From Sphingobacterium humi (GTDB lineage: Bacteria > Bacteroidota > Bacteroidia > Sphingobacteriales > Sphingobacteriaceae): a stretch of DNA of 64,000 bases. The notes beneath the pieces are model-generated. The model was not told where the DNA came from, searched no databases, and saw only the letters and a list, made by a program, of their open reading frames with translations. A program made the position numbers and the translations under genes. This document shows positions 43,905 to 53,245 of the stretch, piece after piece. Location of the stretch: NCBI RefSeq assembly GCF_009768885.1, contig NZ_WSQA01000012.1, forward strand, positions 62,001-126,000. Reading direction: 5' to 3'. The stretch's first letter is position 1, and every line of letters begins with the position of its first letter.

Positions 43905-43962
43905 AAAAAACATCCCAAATTAAAGCGAATAATATAAAATATTACACTTTTTTGGGATGTTT
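43905..43962 (-). terminator. Long-loop hairpin between rpmF and plsX (terminator or attenuator)
   Basis: The arms AAACATCCCAAA/TTTGGGATGTTT (43908-43919, 43951-43962) enclose a 31-nt AT-rich loop and are followed on the minus strand by six T in AAACATCCC...TTTTTT. Sitting inside the conserved gene order, it may partly separate ribosomal from lipid genes. Confidence 0.65.
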
Positions 43963-43977
43963 ATTCGAATGATGTTG

Positions 43978-44169
43978 TTAGACAACAGCCGTGTTCTCGA
44001 TAATTAATTTACCGTTGTAATATAAATTACCGTCAACTGTGTAAGCACGGTGAGGTGTGTGAACCGCGCCAGTTTCTTTACAAACTGTTAAGCTTGGTAA
44101 TTCAGCTTTATAGTGTGTTCTTCTTTTGTCTCTTCTAGATTTAGAAGTTTTACGTTTTGGATGTGCCAT
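43978..44169 (-). CDS. rpmF: Large ribosomal subunit protein bL32
   Basis: This 63-residue protein has the family N-terminus [21 protein letters not shown]. The zinc ribbon of four Cys found in many L32 proteins is reduced to a single Cys ([17 protein letters not shown]), so this is the zinc-free form. It is part of the 50S subunit near the peptidyl-transferase end. It follows the DUF177 gene by 15 bp. No second, zinc-binding L32 copy is in the window. Confidence 0.96.
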   Translation of the reverse strand: MAHPKRKTSKSRRDKRRTHYKAELPSLTVCKETGAVHTPHRAYTVDGNLYYNGKLIIENTAVV

Positions 44170-44184
44170 CTCGTATTTCTCGTT

Positions 44185-44724
44185 TTAGTTATTCTTAATA
44201 TTTTTTAATGCTTCCCAACGTGGGTCGATTTGATCATCGTCCCGTGTTGATGTGTCGTCTTCTTGTTCATTTTGGATGCGCTCCAGCATTTCCGGGTCGC
44301 AACTGATATTCACACCTTGTTCGCTACATTTGGTGTAAGGAGGAACCGCCACATTGATGTATTCGTATAGCAACGGGGCAATGTCTAGTTCGTAATCGTT
44401 TTTGGATAGCATAATGACCTCTTCGGTATCATCCTGCCAATCTTCTTCCGAGAACTTGATCAAGGCGCGCTCCTGAATATGAATCGGGGCGTCAAATTGA
44501 GATAAACATACATCGCAGGTCAGTTTCATGGTCCCTTGAATATCAAAGGTGGCAATCAACATGTTTTCCTGTTTCTGTATATCAACCTGAACTTTAAGGT
44601 CTCCTTCCTTTACCAAGGAATGTTCGTAACAAGCAAAGAACTTCTCATCAACATCAAAGTCAAAACTGTGTTTACCTGTCGAAAGACCTGAAAAGGGTAT
44701 TCTATATTGTTTTAGATACTTCAC
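44185..44724 (-). CDS. DUF177 (YceD) family protein
   Basis: The 179 residues start with a GTG at 44724 (VKYLKQYRIPFSGL); no in-frame ATG fits better. It is a DUF177/YceD protein with the central KLTCDVCLSQFDAPI Cys pair and the acidic tail QEDDTSTRDDDQIDPRWEALKNI, whose end matches the family. The gene almost always precedes rpmF, as here, and YceD is linked to rRNA/50S maturation. A TAATTTTG -7 element (44744-44751) lies just upstream and starts the operon. Confidence 0.88.
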   Translation of the reverse strand: MKYLKQYRIPFSGLSTGKHSFDFDVDEKFFACYEHSLVKEGDLKVQVDIQKQENMLIATFDIQGTMKLTCDVCLSQFDAPIHIQERALIKFSEEDWQDDTEEVIMLSKNDYELDIAPLLYEYINVAVPPYTKCSEQGVNISCDPEMLERIQNEQEDDTSTRDDDQIDPRWEALKNIKNN

Positions 44725-44743
44725 AATCTTGCATTTGAGCCTG

Positions 44744-44751
44744 CAAAATTA
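44744..44751 (-). promoter_or_regulatory. -7 promoter element TAATTTTG for the DUF177-rpmF operon
   Basis: The minus-strand TAATTTTG fits TAnnTTTG, 19 nt before the GTG start. No -33 TTG at the usual distance. Confidence 0.5.
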
Positions 44752-44798
44752 ACGATTAAATAAGTATAAATGAAATTTATTTTAAAAAATCGTAAATG

Positions 44799-45458
44799 CT
44801 ACTCGTAATAGTTTTTTCCTAATTCTATTTTCTCTCTGTTATTAGCCATACGCCACTTATTGGTGTCGCGTAGGGAGTAAGCACAGCCACAATACTCCTG
44901 CATGTAGAACTTCTCGCGCTTGGAGATTTCCAGCATGCGTGCCGAGCCGCCTTTCTTGCGCCAGTTGAAGGTCCAGTACTCCATATTGGGGTGTCGCGAT
45001 GCAGCACGAAGGCCACAATCGTTTATCTGTTCCATGTTTTTCCAACGGGAGATACCCAAGGAGCTAGAAATCACATCGAAGCCGTTGGCAGCTGCATATT
45101 CAGCGGTTTTTTCAAAGCGCATATCGAAGCACATGGTGCAACGGATGCCGCGTTCAGGCTCCTGTTCCATTCCTTTGGCCAATTCAAACCAATGGTCCAC
45201 ATCGTAATCGGCGTCAATAAATGGAATGTTATGCTTCTCGGCAAAGCGGATGTTCTCTTCCTTACGAAGATCGTACTCCTTGCGAGGATGGATATTAGGA
45301 TTGTAGAAATAGATGGTGAAATCTATATTCGATGAAATCAAGGCTTCCATTACCTCCCCAGCGCAGGGTGCACAACAAGAATGAAGCAATAGCTTCTTAC
45401 CGTCGTTAGGCAGAGTCAGCTTTTCTCTTACCAATTCATTATTCTCCATATCATTCAA
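44799..45458 (-). CDS. queH: Epoxyqueuosine reductase QueH
   Basis: This 219-residue protein belongs to the DUF208/QueH family that reduces epoxyqueuosine to queuosine in tRNA, an alternative to QueG. The Cys motifs expected for its Fe-S cluster and metal site are present: [11 protein letters not shown] (C28, C29, C32), [11 protein letters not shown] and [11 protein letters not shown]. An [11 protein letters not shown] segment is also typical. Start at ATG 45458 or three codons later (MENNELV). It is transcribed toward the DUF177 operon and divergent from a lipoprotein gene. Confidence 0.93.
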   Translation of the reverse strand: MNDMENNELVREKLTLPNDGKKLLLHSCCAPCAGEVMEALISSNIDFTIYFYNPNIHPRKEYDLRKEENIRFAEKHNIPFIDADYDVDHWFELAKGMEQEPERGIRCTMCFDMRFEKTAEYAAANGFDVISSSLGISRWKNMEQINDCGLRAASRHPNMEYWTFNWRKKGGSARMLEISKREKFYMQEYCGCAYSLRDTNKWRMANNREKIELGKNYYE

Positions 45459-45549
45459 TTCTTAGGTGCAATGTTACATAAATCCCTTTATTTATTCAAA
45501 TTAACATTTCTTGAGGGTTGGTACCGCACCGGAATACCTTTAAAATTTT

Positions 45550-45557
45550 TACATTTG
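45550..45557 (+). promoter_or_regulatory. -7 promoter element TACATTTG for the surface lipoprotein gene
   Basis: TACATTTG fits TAnnTTTG, 18 nt before the ATG at 45576. Confidence 0.55.
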
Positions 45558-45575
45558 TAATAAAATAACAAGAAC

Positions 45576-46637
45576 ATGAATTTAAAATGGATATTCGGCA
45601 TCGGGGTGCTGGCGACAATCATTGGTTTTACAGCCTGCAAGCGCGACGATGACGAACCTTTCGTAAATAGAGATTTCTCCCGTTTATATATCGCATTTTC
45701 AGATTACAACCCCAATGATCAGGGAACCCAGCCTGTAAACATAGGTGTGATGTTACGTTCAGATTCTACCAACTTCGAAAATACAACCTCCAACTTCATG
45801 TACTTCGAGTCGGCAACCAGGGGTGGCAATGCCATTACCTTTAATCCGGCAGCACAACGCGTATTCATGAGTACCATTAACCGTGAACCACGTGACACCG
45901 TCTTGCAGATTTTCCCGGTAGGACCTGAAGGAAACCTGACCAACAGTGGGAAAATCCAAAACAGACATCTAAAAAATGTGACCGGCTTGGTATACTACCC
46001 AAGTGTAGATAATTTATTTGCCTTAGATAATGCGAATTCCACCATCGCCGTATACAATCGTCCAAAAGGTAGAGATCGTTATATGAAGGTTTCCCAACGC
46101 TTTATTATTACCGATGACTTAAAACCATGGGCCATTGCCATCGCTGGTAACATTGTATATGTTACGAGAACAGGTGCCAATGGAGGGATAGATATCTATG
46201 ACGATGTTGTTTCCCGCAAAGTGGATACCTTGTACAACGATGTAAAAGCGTCCCGTAGATTGACCATTTCAGGCTCACAGAATATACAGGGCATGTCCTT
46301 AGATACCATTAATAATGTGTTGGCAGTTACTGATTATACCGGCAGCGGAACAACGGCACAAGGAAAGATTTTGATCTTTGAAAACTTTAGCGAGTTAGCG
46401 AAGCAAGCAGGAACCATATCACCTACCCGTGTTATTGCTGGTGGACAAACTGGATTGATACGTCCGACAGATGTGGAGCTGGATTTTAAAAAGGATAGCA
46501 AATACTTATTTGTGGCCGACCCGGGCGCTAAGGCGGTTTATCGTTTCTTGAAAACGGCAACAGGTGATGCGAAGCCGGATGCTAAGTTTGTCTACGGCGA
46601 CTCTACCCCATCAGGCTTATCGTTAGATTCCAGATAA
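45576..46637 (+). CDS. Surface-exposed lipoprotein, probable beta-propeller
   Basis: This 353-residue protein has a lipoprotein signal (ATIIGFTACKRDDDE). The Cys is followed by Lys and acidic residues, which resembles the Bacteroidota lipoprotein export signal for the outer surface. The rest has repeats of short strands around sequences such as VTGLVYYPSVDNLFALDNANSTIAVYN and LRPTDVELDF-like RPTDVELDFKKDSKYLFVADPG, as in NHL/six-bladed propellers. No enzyme motif is seen. It is monocistronic, convergent with the SirB1-type gene (stops 4 bp apart). Confidence 0.78.
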   Translation: MNLKWIFGIGVLATIIGFTACKRDDDEPFVNRDFSRLYIAFSDYNPNDQGTQPVNIGVMLRSDSTNFENTTSNFMYFESATRGGNAITFNPAAQRVFMSTINREPRDTVLQIFPVGPEGNLTNSGKIQNRHLKNVTGLVYYPSVDNLFALDNANSTIAVYNRPKGRDRYMKVSQRFIITDDLKPWAIAIAGNIVYVTRTGANGGIDIYDDVVSRKVDTLYNDVKASRRLTISGSQNIQGMSLDTINNVLAVTDYTGSGTTAQGKILIFENFSELAKQAGTISPTRVIAGGQTGLIRPTDVELDFKKDSKYLFVADPGAKAVYRFLKTATGDAKPDAKFVYGDSTPSGLSLDSR

Positions 46638-46641
46638 GGGC

Positions 46642-47487
46642 TTAATCTTCCAGCAGGCCCAGCAAAAGCTCGATGTCCATCCGCTTTTCGGCATTATCGA
46701 TATGCTCATACGCAGCAATCAGATTTCGTAATACCCGTTTTATGATGGCGAGGTTATCACATGGTTGCGAGTACTCTTCGGATAGAGGCAGGTTTAGCTG
46801 CCGCAGGAAGGCGAAGATATCCTCCTCCCGCATAATCTGTCCACGGTTGAATACATTGATGTAAAAGGCCACCTTATCCGGATGCTGTTCATCCATATAC
46901 GCCAGCACAAAATGCTTGGGCAAATTCACCCCATAAATTGGAATATCTAGCTTCTGCGCCACGAGCGCATAAATACAAGCCAAGCTAATCGGGTTTCCTT
47001 TCTTCGATTCCAGCACCTTATGGATAAAGGAATTCTGTGGGTCGTGGTAGTTGGAGGTATTGCCAGAAAGGCCAAATTCCCTAAATATAATGTTATTTAA
47101 AAGCTTTACCTTTTCCAGGGAGCTCATGTCATACATGAGGTGGAACCAGGCAGAACGGCGCAATTCGGCCAGCTGATAGTACACCTGATCCTCATGGAGG
47201 TTCGGGTACTGATACCGGTTGATAATCAATAAGCCTTCCAGCAAGTCTTCCTGATTGTTCAGCTTCCACAGCTGCAGGTCGTTCTTAACCTGATCGAATT
47301 GGATTTTATGAATGATATTCTCAATACGGCTTTGCGATAAGGGGTCGAAGGATGACTCCCAGGAGCTTTCCAAAAAAGGAACAACCTCAGGACCGCAGGT
47401 GATTAACTTATGCTCAATCTCCTGGAAAATGCCTTTATCGGGGTCATCCAATAAAGATATTAGTGCCTTTATTTCCTTTTCATTCAC
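46642..47487 (-). CDS. SirB1/transglutaminase-like family protein
   Basis: This 281-residue protein has the SirB1 core: NPISLACIYALVAQKLDIPIYGVNLPKHFVLAYMDE, which carries the transglutaminase-like Cys (LACIYA) and His (PKHFVLA). The N-terminal 90 residues are helical (HEAT-like), and the C-terminal part resembles a TPR-like end. In other bacteria such proteins sit near prfA/hemK; here the neighbours are a lipoprotein and an ABC ATPase. Function is unknown; cross-linking or protease activity is only inferred. Confidence 0.85.
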   Translation of the reverse strand: MNEKEIKALISLLDDPDKGIFQEIEHKLITCGPEVVPFLESSWESSFDPLSQSRIENIIHKIQFDQVKNDLQLWKLNNQEDLLEGLLIINRYQYPNLHEDQVYYQLAELRRSAWFHLMYDMSSLEKVKLLNNIIFREFGLSGNTSNYHDPQNSFIHKVLESKKGNPISLACIYALVAQKLDIPIYGVNLPKHFVLAYMDEQHPDKVAFYINVFNRGQIMREEDIFAFLRQLNLPLSEEYSQPCDNLAIIKRVLRNLIAAYEHIDNAEKRMDIELLLGLLED

Positions 47488-47535
47488 ATTTAAAATTAGG
47501 AAAATAAAGACACATTAACAAAAGATTAATCTAGC

Positions 47536-48195
47536 CTATTTTATCTGCCCATCCAACATTTCAAGGATCCGATGGCCATAGGCTGCATTTTTCTCCGAAT
47601 GGGTCACCTGAATGATCGTTACCCCATCTTTGTTCAATTGGGTAAAGAGTTCCATAATTTCTTCCCCTTGTTTAGAATTGAGGTTACCTGTAGGCTCATC
47701 TGCCAATAATACCTTCGGCGAACCTGCCAAGGCTCTGGCAATACCGACAATCTGTTGTTGCCCACCGGAAAGTTGAGCCGGGAATAGATCCTTCTTGCCG
47801 ACGATGTGAAAACGATCCAATAAATCGCTCACAATCGCCTTTCGATCTGCCGAGGATAAGTTTTTATAGATTAAGGGCGTTTCGATATTCTCATAAACCG
47901 TCAACTCATCAATGAGGTGGTACGATTGAAACACATAGCCCATATGCGCCTGAAACAGCTGATTCCGCTTTTTCGTTTTCATCGCCAAAACATCCTCCCC
48001 CATAAAATAATACTTGCCCTCATTCGGTTCATCCAACATACCGATGACGTTCAGCAAGGTCGATTTCCCGGAGCCGGAAGGCCCCATAATCGATACAAAA
48101 TCACCCGCCTCAATGCTTAGGTTTATATCTTTTAATACAAATGAACGGTTATTCCCTTGAGAATACCATTTAAAAAGTTGTTCTAGTTTAATCAT
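47536..48195 (-). CDS. ABC transporter ATP-binding protein (MacB/LolD type), second ATPase of the cassette
   Basis: This 219-residue ATPase has Walker A GPSGSGKSTLL, signature LSGGQQQIVGIARAL (I and G replace the usual R and A), Walker [13 protein letters not shown] and H loop IQVTHSE. It matches the MacB/LolD group that works with FtsX-like permeases. It is the last gene of the 13-kb minus-strand cassette, 84 bp after the fourth permease. The other ATPase (58376-59047) has a standard signature, so the two may serve different permeases. Confidence 0.92.
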   Translation of the reverse strand: MIKLEQLFKWYSQGNNRSFVLKDINLSIEAGDFVSIMGPSGSGKSTLLNVIGMLDEPNEGKYYFMGEDVLAMKTKKRNQLFQAHMGYVFQSYHLIDELTVYENIETPLIYKNLSSADRKAIVSDLLDRFHIVGKKDLFPAQLSGGQQQIVGIARALAGSPKVLLADEPTGNLNSKQGEEIMELFTQLNKDGVTIIQVTHSEKNAAYGHRILEMLDGQIK

Positions 48196-48279
48196 GTTTT
48201 ACTATTTATTTGCTTAAAAAACCACCCCTTATAGATTGTTTGATAATAAGTTCATGCCTCACAGCGCCTTTCTAACATC

Positions 48280-50685
48280 TTATTCATTCCGCAGATTCTC
48301 CTCCGGATTTGCTTTGGCAGCGCGTAGGGTTTGCACGCTTACCACCACAAGAATTAACAAGAATACCAGCACGGCCGCAACCGCAAAATAGCCCCAATGC
48401 AACTCGATATGATAAGCGAAATTGGCTAGCCAATGCTGCAGCAGGTAATAAGCTATCGGAATGCCTAGCACACAGCCTATGCTAAATATGATCATAAAAG
48501 GTTGGTTTAATTGCAGAAACAGGTTCCCCACCGAGGCACCCAGCACCTTCCGAATGCTGATCTCTCTCTTTCGCTGGCTGATTTGAAATAAGGACATGCT
48601 AAATAAACCGAAAGCAACAAGGATGACACTTAGGCCGGTAAAACTGCTTAATGCGGTTTGCAATTCATCTTGCTTTGCATGTAATTGCGCATATTTCTGA
48701 TCCATATATTCATAGTCTAAGGGCAGGTTTTTGGCCGCTTCCACCTTCGCCCATTCTTCGGCAATTGTCGCAATTGCTTCTTGGCTGTAGCCAGCCGTCG
48801 TTTTTACCATTAGGGTCGTCATATACCGACCTACACTACATTCGTTTCTATAGCTGTAAAGTGTCGGTACAACCTGGTTTTCAAAGCCAAATACCTTGCT
48901 GTCTTTCACAACGGCAATAATTTCAAAATTTACCCCACAGCCCTTCACATTGCTGCCAATGGCCTGTGGTAAACCTAATGTTTTAGCCGCCGATTCGTTA
49001 ATGACGGCGTAATGCTTCGTTGAATCTTGGAGCAGTTGGCTTAAGGATTGGTTGGCCTGGCCCGCGATCGTTTCAATTTCCAAGGTTTTAAAATAACGGC
49101 TATCAATGCCGAGATGCGCCATATCAAAAGCCTTGCCGGCATAGGAAAATTCCTTATTGGGCGCTGGCGTAATATCGCCTGGAATATTGGTGGCACTGGA
49201 GGCCGAGCTAATATAGGGCGATTGGTCCAGTCGGGTTTTAAAATCCTCAAAATTGCCGCCAGGATTAGGGTTAAAATAAAGCCCAATGCCTTTGAAGTTG
49301 ACAATTTGTGCCGGTTCAAATCCCTTTTCCGCCTGTTTTATATAGTGCACCTGTTGTTGCACCACCAACAGCCCAACAACAAAAATTAACGCAAATAGCA
49401 CCTGAATGCCTAATAAAGCATGCCTAAAGTTCTGGTTACTTCCTGTAGTGCCCGTTTCGCCTTTTAAGAGTTGGTTCAGGTTGAACCTGGAAATGACCAC
49501 AGCAGGGTAGATGCCGGAAAGCAGGGTGGTCAGCAGCACCGCCAAGCCTAATTGCAGCATGCTGGTGCTGGAGAATAAATACGCCTTTACGTCTTCATAG
49601 AACCATTGCTGAAGGATATTCGCGGAGAGGAGGAGCAAGATACAGCTTAACATGGCGGCACTCAGCGTAATCAGCAACACTTCAATCAAGAGTTGAAGCA
49701 CAATTTGCGAACGCGAGCTGCCCAATATTTTCTTTATGGCTAGTTCTTTTAATCTGCTGTTGGCCTGCGCTAACATCATATTCGCAAAATTAGCTCCCGC
49801 AAGCACTAATATAAATCCTGAAATCAATCCAATCACCCATACCAATAAATAGGGACTGTTAGAACCTGCTTTCGGCCGTAAATGCAGGTTGGATAAAGGG
49901 TCGAGGTAAATCCCGCCTTTGCTATAATTTGTAGACTTTAATGGGTCTTTAGGTACTATCTCCTGCTGGAAAAGCGCTGTTAGTTTAGCTTGTAGCAGCG
50001 CAATATCCGTGTTTTCTTTGACCTGAATATAGGTTTGAAAGCTAAAGGGGTTACCCGTTGCGCGTTCATCTTGGATTTCATTTATTAACAGTAAATCGTA
50101 ATTAAGGATCGATAGGGGCCGATCTGCCGCAATGCCATAAATCATTTCCTGCATCCCCGTTGCTAAAGATAGCATCGGCACCGCCTTTGGTGTGTCAAAA
50201 TCCATATCATCAGCCTTAAATAAACGATCGGCATAGGCTTGATTAATCAAGCTTGCTTCTTTTTGATCCGTTGATTTATACACAGGGCCAGTTTTGCTTT
50301 GCACTTGAAATATGGATGCCGCGGCCGAGTCGACCAGCATCGCTTTCCGCAAAAAAACCGTAGACTCGCCGAATAGGGGATAACCCCCATAAGGATAGTG
50401 GATAGACCGCCCGGCACGGACAACCTCCGGAAGCTGCGCTTGAATAAGCGGCGCTAAAGATGGGGGCGTCTCTTCGCTAAACTTGCCATTTTCCGTGAGG
50501 CCAACCAAATAGATCTGCTCATAATTTGGATTCCATTGATCGTAACTGATTTCGCGATTGATATACTGATAGGATAGGATAAATCCTGAAAACCCCATCG
50601 TTAACCCGAGAATATTTAATAGCGTAAATCCCCAGTTTTTCCGAAGATTCCGAATCGTAATTTTAAGATTATTCTTGATCATCAT
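48280..50685 (-). CDS. ABC transporter permease, MacB/FtsX-like (fourth paralogue)
   Basis: This 801-residue protein has a membrane helix near the N-terminus (about 18-38), a periplasmic MacB-type domain, three FtsX-type helices (about 285-400), a linker helix (about 425-450), a second periplasmic domain and three C-terminal helices (about 680-790). The C-terminus NPEENLRNE resembles those of the other three paralogues. FtsX modules contain KKILGSSRSQIVLQ and RKVLGASVGNLFLQL. It should use one of the cassette ATPases to drive transport or mechanotransmission with the adaptor and TolC proteins. Substrate unknown. Confidence 0.92.
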   Translation of the reverse strand: MMIKNNLKITIRNLRKNWGFTLLNILGLTMGFSGFILSYQYINREISYDQWNPNYEQIYLVGLTENGKFSEETPPSLAPLIQAQLPEVVRAGRSIHYPYGGYPLFGESTVFLRKAMLVDSAAASIFQVQSKTGPVYKSTDQKEASLINQAYADRLFKADDMDFDTPKAVPMLSLATGMQEMIYGIAADRPLSILNYDLLLINEIQDERATGNPFSFQTYIQVKENTDIALLQAKLTALFQQEIVPKDPLKSTNYSKGGIYLDPLSNLHLRPKAGSNSPYLLVWVIGLISGFILVLAGANFANMMLAQANSRLKELAIKKILGSSRSQIVLQLLIEVLLITLSAAMLSCILLLLSANILQQWFYEDVKAYLFSSTSMLQLGLAVLLTTLLSGIYPAVVISRFNLNQLLKGETGTTGSNQNFRHALLGIQVLFALIFVVGLLVVQQQVHYIKQAEKGFEPAQIVNFKGIGLYFNPNPGGNFEDFKTRLDQSPYISSASSATNIPGDITPAPNKEFSYAGKAFDMAHLGIDSRYFKTLEIETIAGQANQSLSQLLQDSTKHYAVINESAAKTLGLPQAIGSNVKGCGVNFEIIAVVKDSKVFGFENQVVPTLYSYRNECSVGRYMTTLMVKTTAGYSQEAIATIAEEWAKVEAAKNLPLDYEYMDQKYAQLHAKQDELQTALSSFTGLSVILVAFGLFSMSLFQISQRKREISIRKVLGASVGNLFLQLNQPFMIIFSIGCVLGIPIAYYLLQHWLANFAYHIELHWGYFAVAAVLVFLLILVVVSVQTLRAAKANPEENLRNE

Positions 50686-50756
50686 TCCCTATACGTTAAA
50701 TCTTTTGTTTTACTCCCATGTTAACAATTATGCTTAAAGGTCAATAAAAGGTCGGA

Positions 50757-53159
50757 TTAATTTTCTTTTAAGGTAGATGCTGGATTCACCCGTGCAGCCT
50801 TAAAGGTTTGCCAGGCGACGGTCAGCATCGCGAAGCCTAGGGCAATTCCACCGGCGAGGGCAAACATCCACCATTGAATGGCAATGCGGAAGGCAAAGGC
50901 CTCCAACCAGCGAGTCATCAATAGCCAGGCTATCGGTGTGGAAATAAGAAAGGCCAAGCCGATTAGCATCAAGAAATTCTTGGATAGCAACAAGATGATA
51001 TTCGTGATAGAAGACCCCAACACCTTACGGATGCCGATTTCCTTGATCTTGCCATTTATTAATAGCAGGGTCAAAGCAAATAAGCCTAAGCAGGAAATAG
51101 CAATAGCCACGGAAGCGCCGGCAATGACGATTTTAGCAATCCGCCGGTCGTTGTTGTATAGGTTTTGGGTATTCTCATCGAGGTAGCTAGCCGCAATGCT
51201 GGCTTTGGGGTTGATGGATTTCCACGTATCTTCTACCTGTTTCAAACTTTGTTGCAGGTTGCTGCTGTGGATGCGCACAAAGATATACGATAGGTCGAAG
51301 CCCCCAATTGGCAGGCCCATGGTTAATGGTCCAACCTCGCGCTTCAGATCATGAAAATGAAAGTTGTCTACAATACCTACAATGGTAGGGTTGTTATCCA
51401 TTTCCAGGGTGCTGTTTAAAGCTTTTTCAGGTCCTCCAAGCAGGTCGGCCATTTCTTTATTAATCAATACAGCATTTTCATCTGTTTTATGCTGCCGGTC
51501 GAAGTCGCGACCCGCTAAAAGTTTTATTCCCAGAGTTTTTAGGTAGTCGTAATCAATAGTCAAGTAATTCGTAACGATCTCTGTTCCATCTTGGTCGAAT
51601 CCAAACCTACTGGTGCTGGTGGAACCATCACGCCCTCGACCTAGGTTGATATCACTAGCGGATACACTTTTTACCCAAGGGTAAGCGGCCAGCGTATTGC
51701 GCATGCGCTCTATGGCAAGGTTTGCATCGATTCCCTGACCGATAGGAATGCTGATGACTTCCGTTTTGTTAAATCCCAAAGGTCTGTTGCTGAGGTAATG
51801 CAGCTGGTAGCTGATGATGACGGTGGCAATGCATAAAATCATGGCGATGGAAAACTGCAGCACGGTTAAGCTATTTTGCAGGTAGGTCGATTTTACGCTG
51901 CTCTTTCCTTTCAGGCTGTTAATAATATTCACGTTGGCCATGCGTAGGGCAGGGTAGCCTCCGGTAATGATAGTTAGTAGCAAGAAAGCAGCCAGGAACA
52001 AGCTAATATTTAAGGAGCTAAAAAGCTGTGCGATTTTAAACTGGTAGTTCAGGGTGGCATTATATTCGGGCAATAGCAAACTCGCTAGCGCCAGGCCAAG
52101 CAATAGGGATAATACACAAATAAAGGCCGACTCCATCCAAAACTGCATGAACAATTGAAAGGTCGATCCGCCTATGGTTTTACGGGTTCCAATTTCCTTA
52201 ATCCGGGTCATGGCGCTGGCTAAGGATAGGTTCACGAAGTTGGAACCAGCAATAAATAGAATCAATCCGGAGATTACCAGTAGTATCCAGGGGAATTTGC
52301 TGGTTTCCACTTCACCTTTTCCAATATCGCTTAAATGAACATCTTTTAAAGGCAGGATGCGTAAGCTTAAGTAAGCGCCATTAGCATCAGCCTTTGCGCC
52401 ATCGCGTTTTAATTTCTCGATGGCTACTTTTTCATGTTGATTTATAAAGGCTACCGTGGCTTTCTGGAAGCCTGCGGCATCAATGGATTGGGCCTTTAGC
52501 TTTACATACACGGCATGATTTTTATAGCTCCAGTCGTTTTCCAGTTCCTTGTAGTTTGGGCTTTGCTCAAATCGCATTAAGCTGCTAAAGCTGATGCTGG
52601 AGTTCCGGGGATTCACGCTGGAAACGCCCGTGATAATCCGGCTTTCCCAATTTCCATTTATATTAAGCTCTACGGCTTTTCCAAGCACCTGCTTGCTCCC
52701 AAATAAGGATTCCGCCATCGCTTCATTAATCACCAAGCCGTCTTGATTATCCAAGGCTGTTTCATTTCCTTGATCCATGGGGAAGCTAAATATCTTTAAA
52801 AAAGAGGCATCCACATATTTCAATTCCGAGGCTATTTCCTTATCGCCATGGCGCAGCATCATTTGGGCATTCAATACCCGCGTGCTGGCTTCTACCTCCG
52901 GTAATTCCTTCGATACCAATGGTGCTAATGGAGGAGCCATACTCGAATTGCTGATGATAGCACCACGCTCCTCCGAACGCATGTATAGCAAGCCGATTCG
53001 TTCCTTATTCGTGTGGAAGCTATCAAAAGATAGCTCGAACATCGCTGTTAAGTATAATATGGTAGCTGTCGCAATAGCCACCGCAAAGCCAATCAGCTGA
53101 ACCCAGCTAATGGGGCTGCGAAGTAGGCGCGGGATGCGGGATTTGATATGGGATAGCAT
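50757..53159 (-). CDS. ABC transporter permease, MacB/FtsX-like (third paralogue)
   Basis: This 800-residue protein has the same duplicated architecture as its neighbours: MacB-type periplasmic domains and FtsX helices, with KEIGTRKTIGGSTFQLFMQF in the first module and KEIGIRKVLGSSITNIILL in the second. The C-terminus is NPASTLKEN. It follows the second paralogue by 86 bp. Sequence differences between the four paralogues are large in the periplasmic parts, so they arose by old duplication rather than recently. Confidence 0.92.
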   Translation of the reverse strand: MLSHIKSRIPRLLRSPISWVQLIGFAVAIATATILYLTAMFELSFDSFHTNKERIGLLYMRSEERGAIISNSSMAPPLAPLVSKELPEVEASTRVLNAQMMLRHGDKEIASELKYVDASFLKIFSFPMDQGNETALDNQDGLVINEAMAESLFGSKQVLGKAVELNINGNWESRIITGVSSVNPRNSSISFSSLMRFEQSPNYKELENDWSYKNHAVYVKLKAQSIDAAGFQKATVAFINQHEKVAIEKLKRDGAKADANGAYLSLRILPLKDVHLSDIGKGEVETSKFPWILLVISGLILFIAGSNFVNLSLASAMTRIKEIGTRKTIGGSTFQLFMQFWMESAFICVLSLLLGLALASLLLPEYNATLNYQFKIAQLFSSLNISLFLAAFLLLTIITGGYPALRMANVNIINSLKGKSSVKSTYLQNSLTVLQFSIAMILCIATVIISYQLHYLSNRPLGFNKTEVISIPIGQGIDANLAIERMRNTLAAYPWVKSVSASDINLGRGRDGSTSTSRFGFDQDGTEIVTNYLTIDYDYLKTLGIKLLAGRDFDRQHKTDENAVLINKEMADLLGGPEKALNSTLEMDNNPTIVGIVDNFHFHDLKREVGPLTMGLPIGGFDLSYIFVRIHSSNLQQSLKQVEDTWKSINPKASIAASYLDENTQNLYNNDRRIAKIVIAGASVAIAISCLGLFALTLLLINGKIKEIGIRKVLGSSITNIILLLSKNFLMLIGLAFLISTPIAWLLMTRWLEAFAFRIAIQWWMFALAGGIALGFAMLTVAWQTFKAARVNPASTLKEN

Positions 53160-53245
53160 GGTTATCGGGTTTAAAGTTTATAATTAAATCTAGGGTCTGA
53201 GACTTTTTGAACCCTGAGGTAGCTATTAGGTGCGAATCGTTAGTT

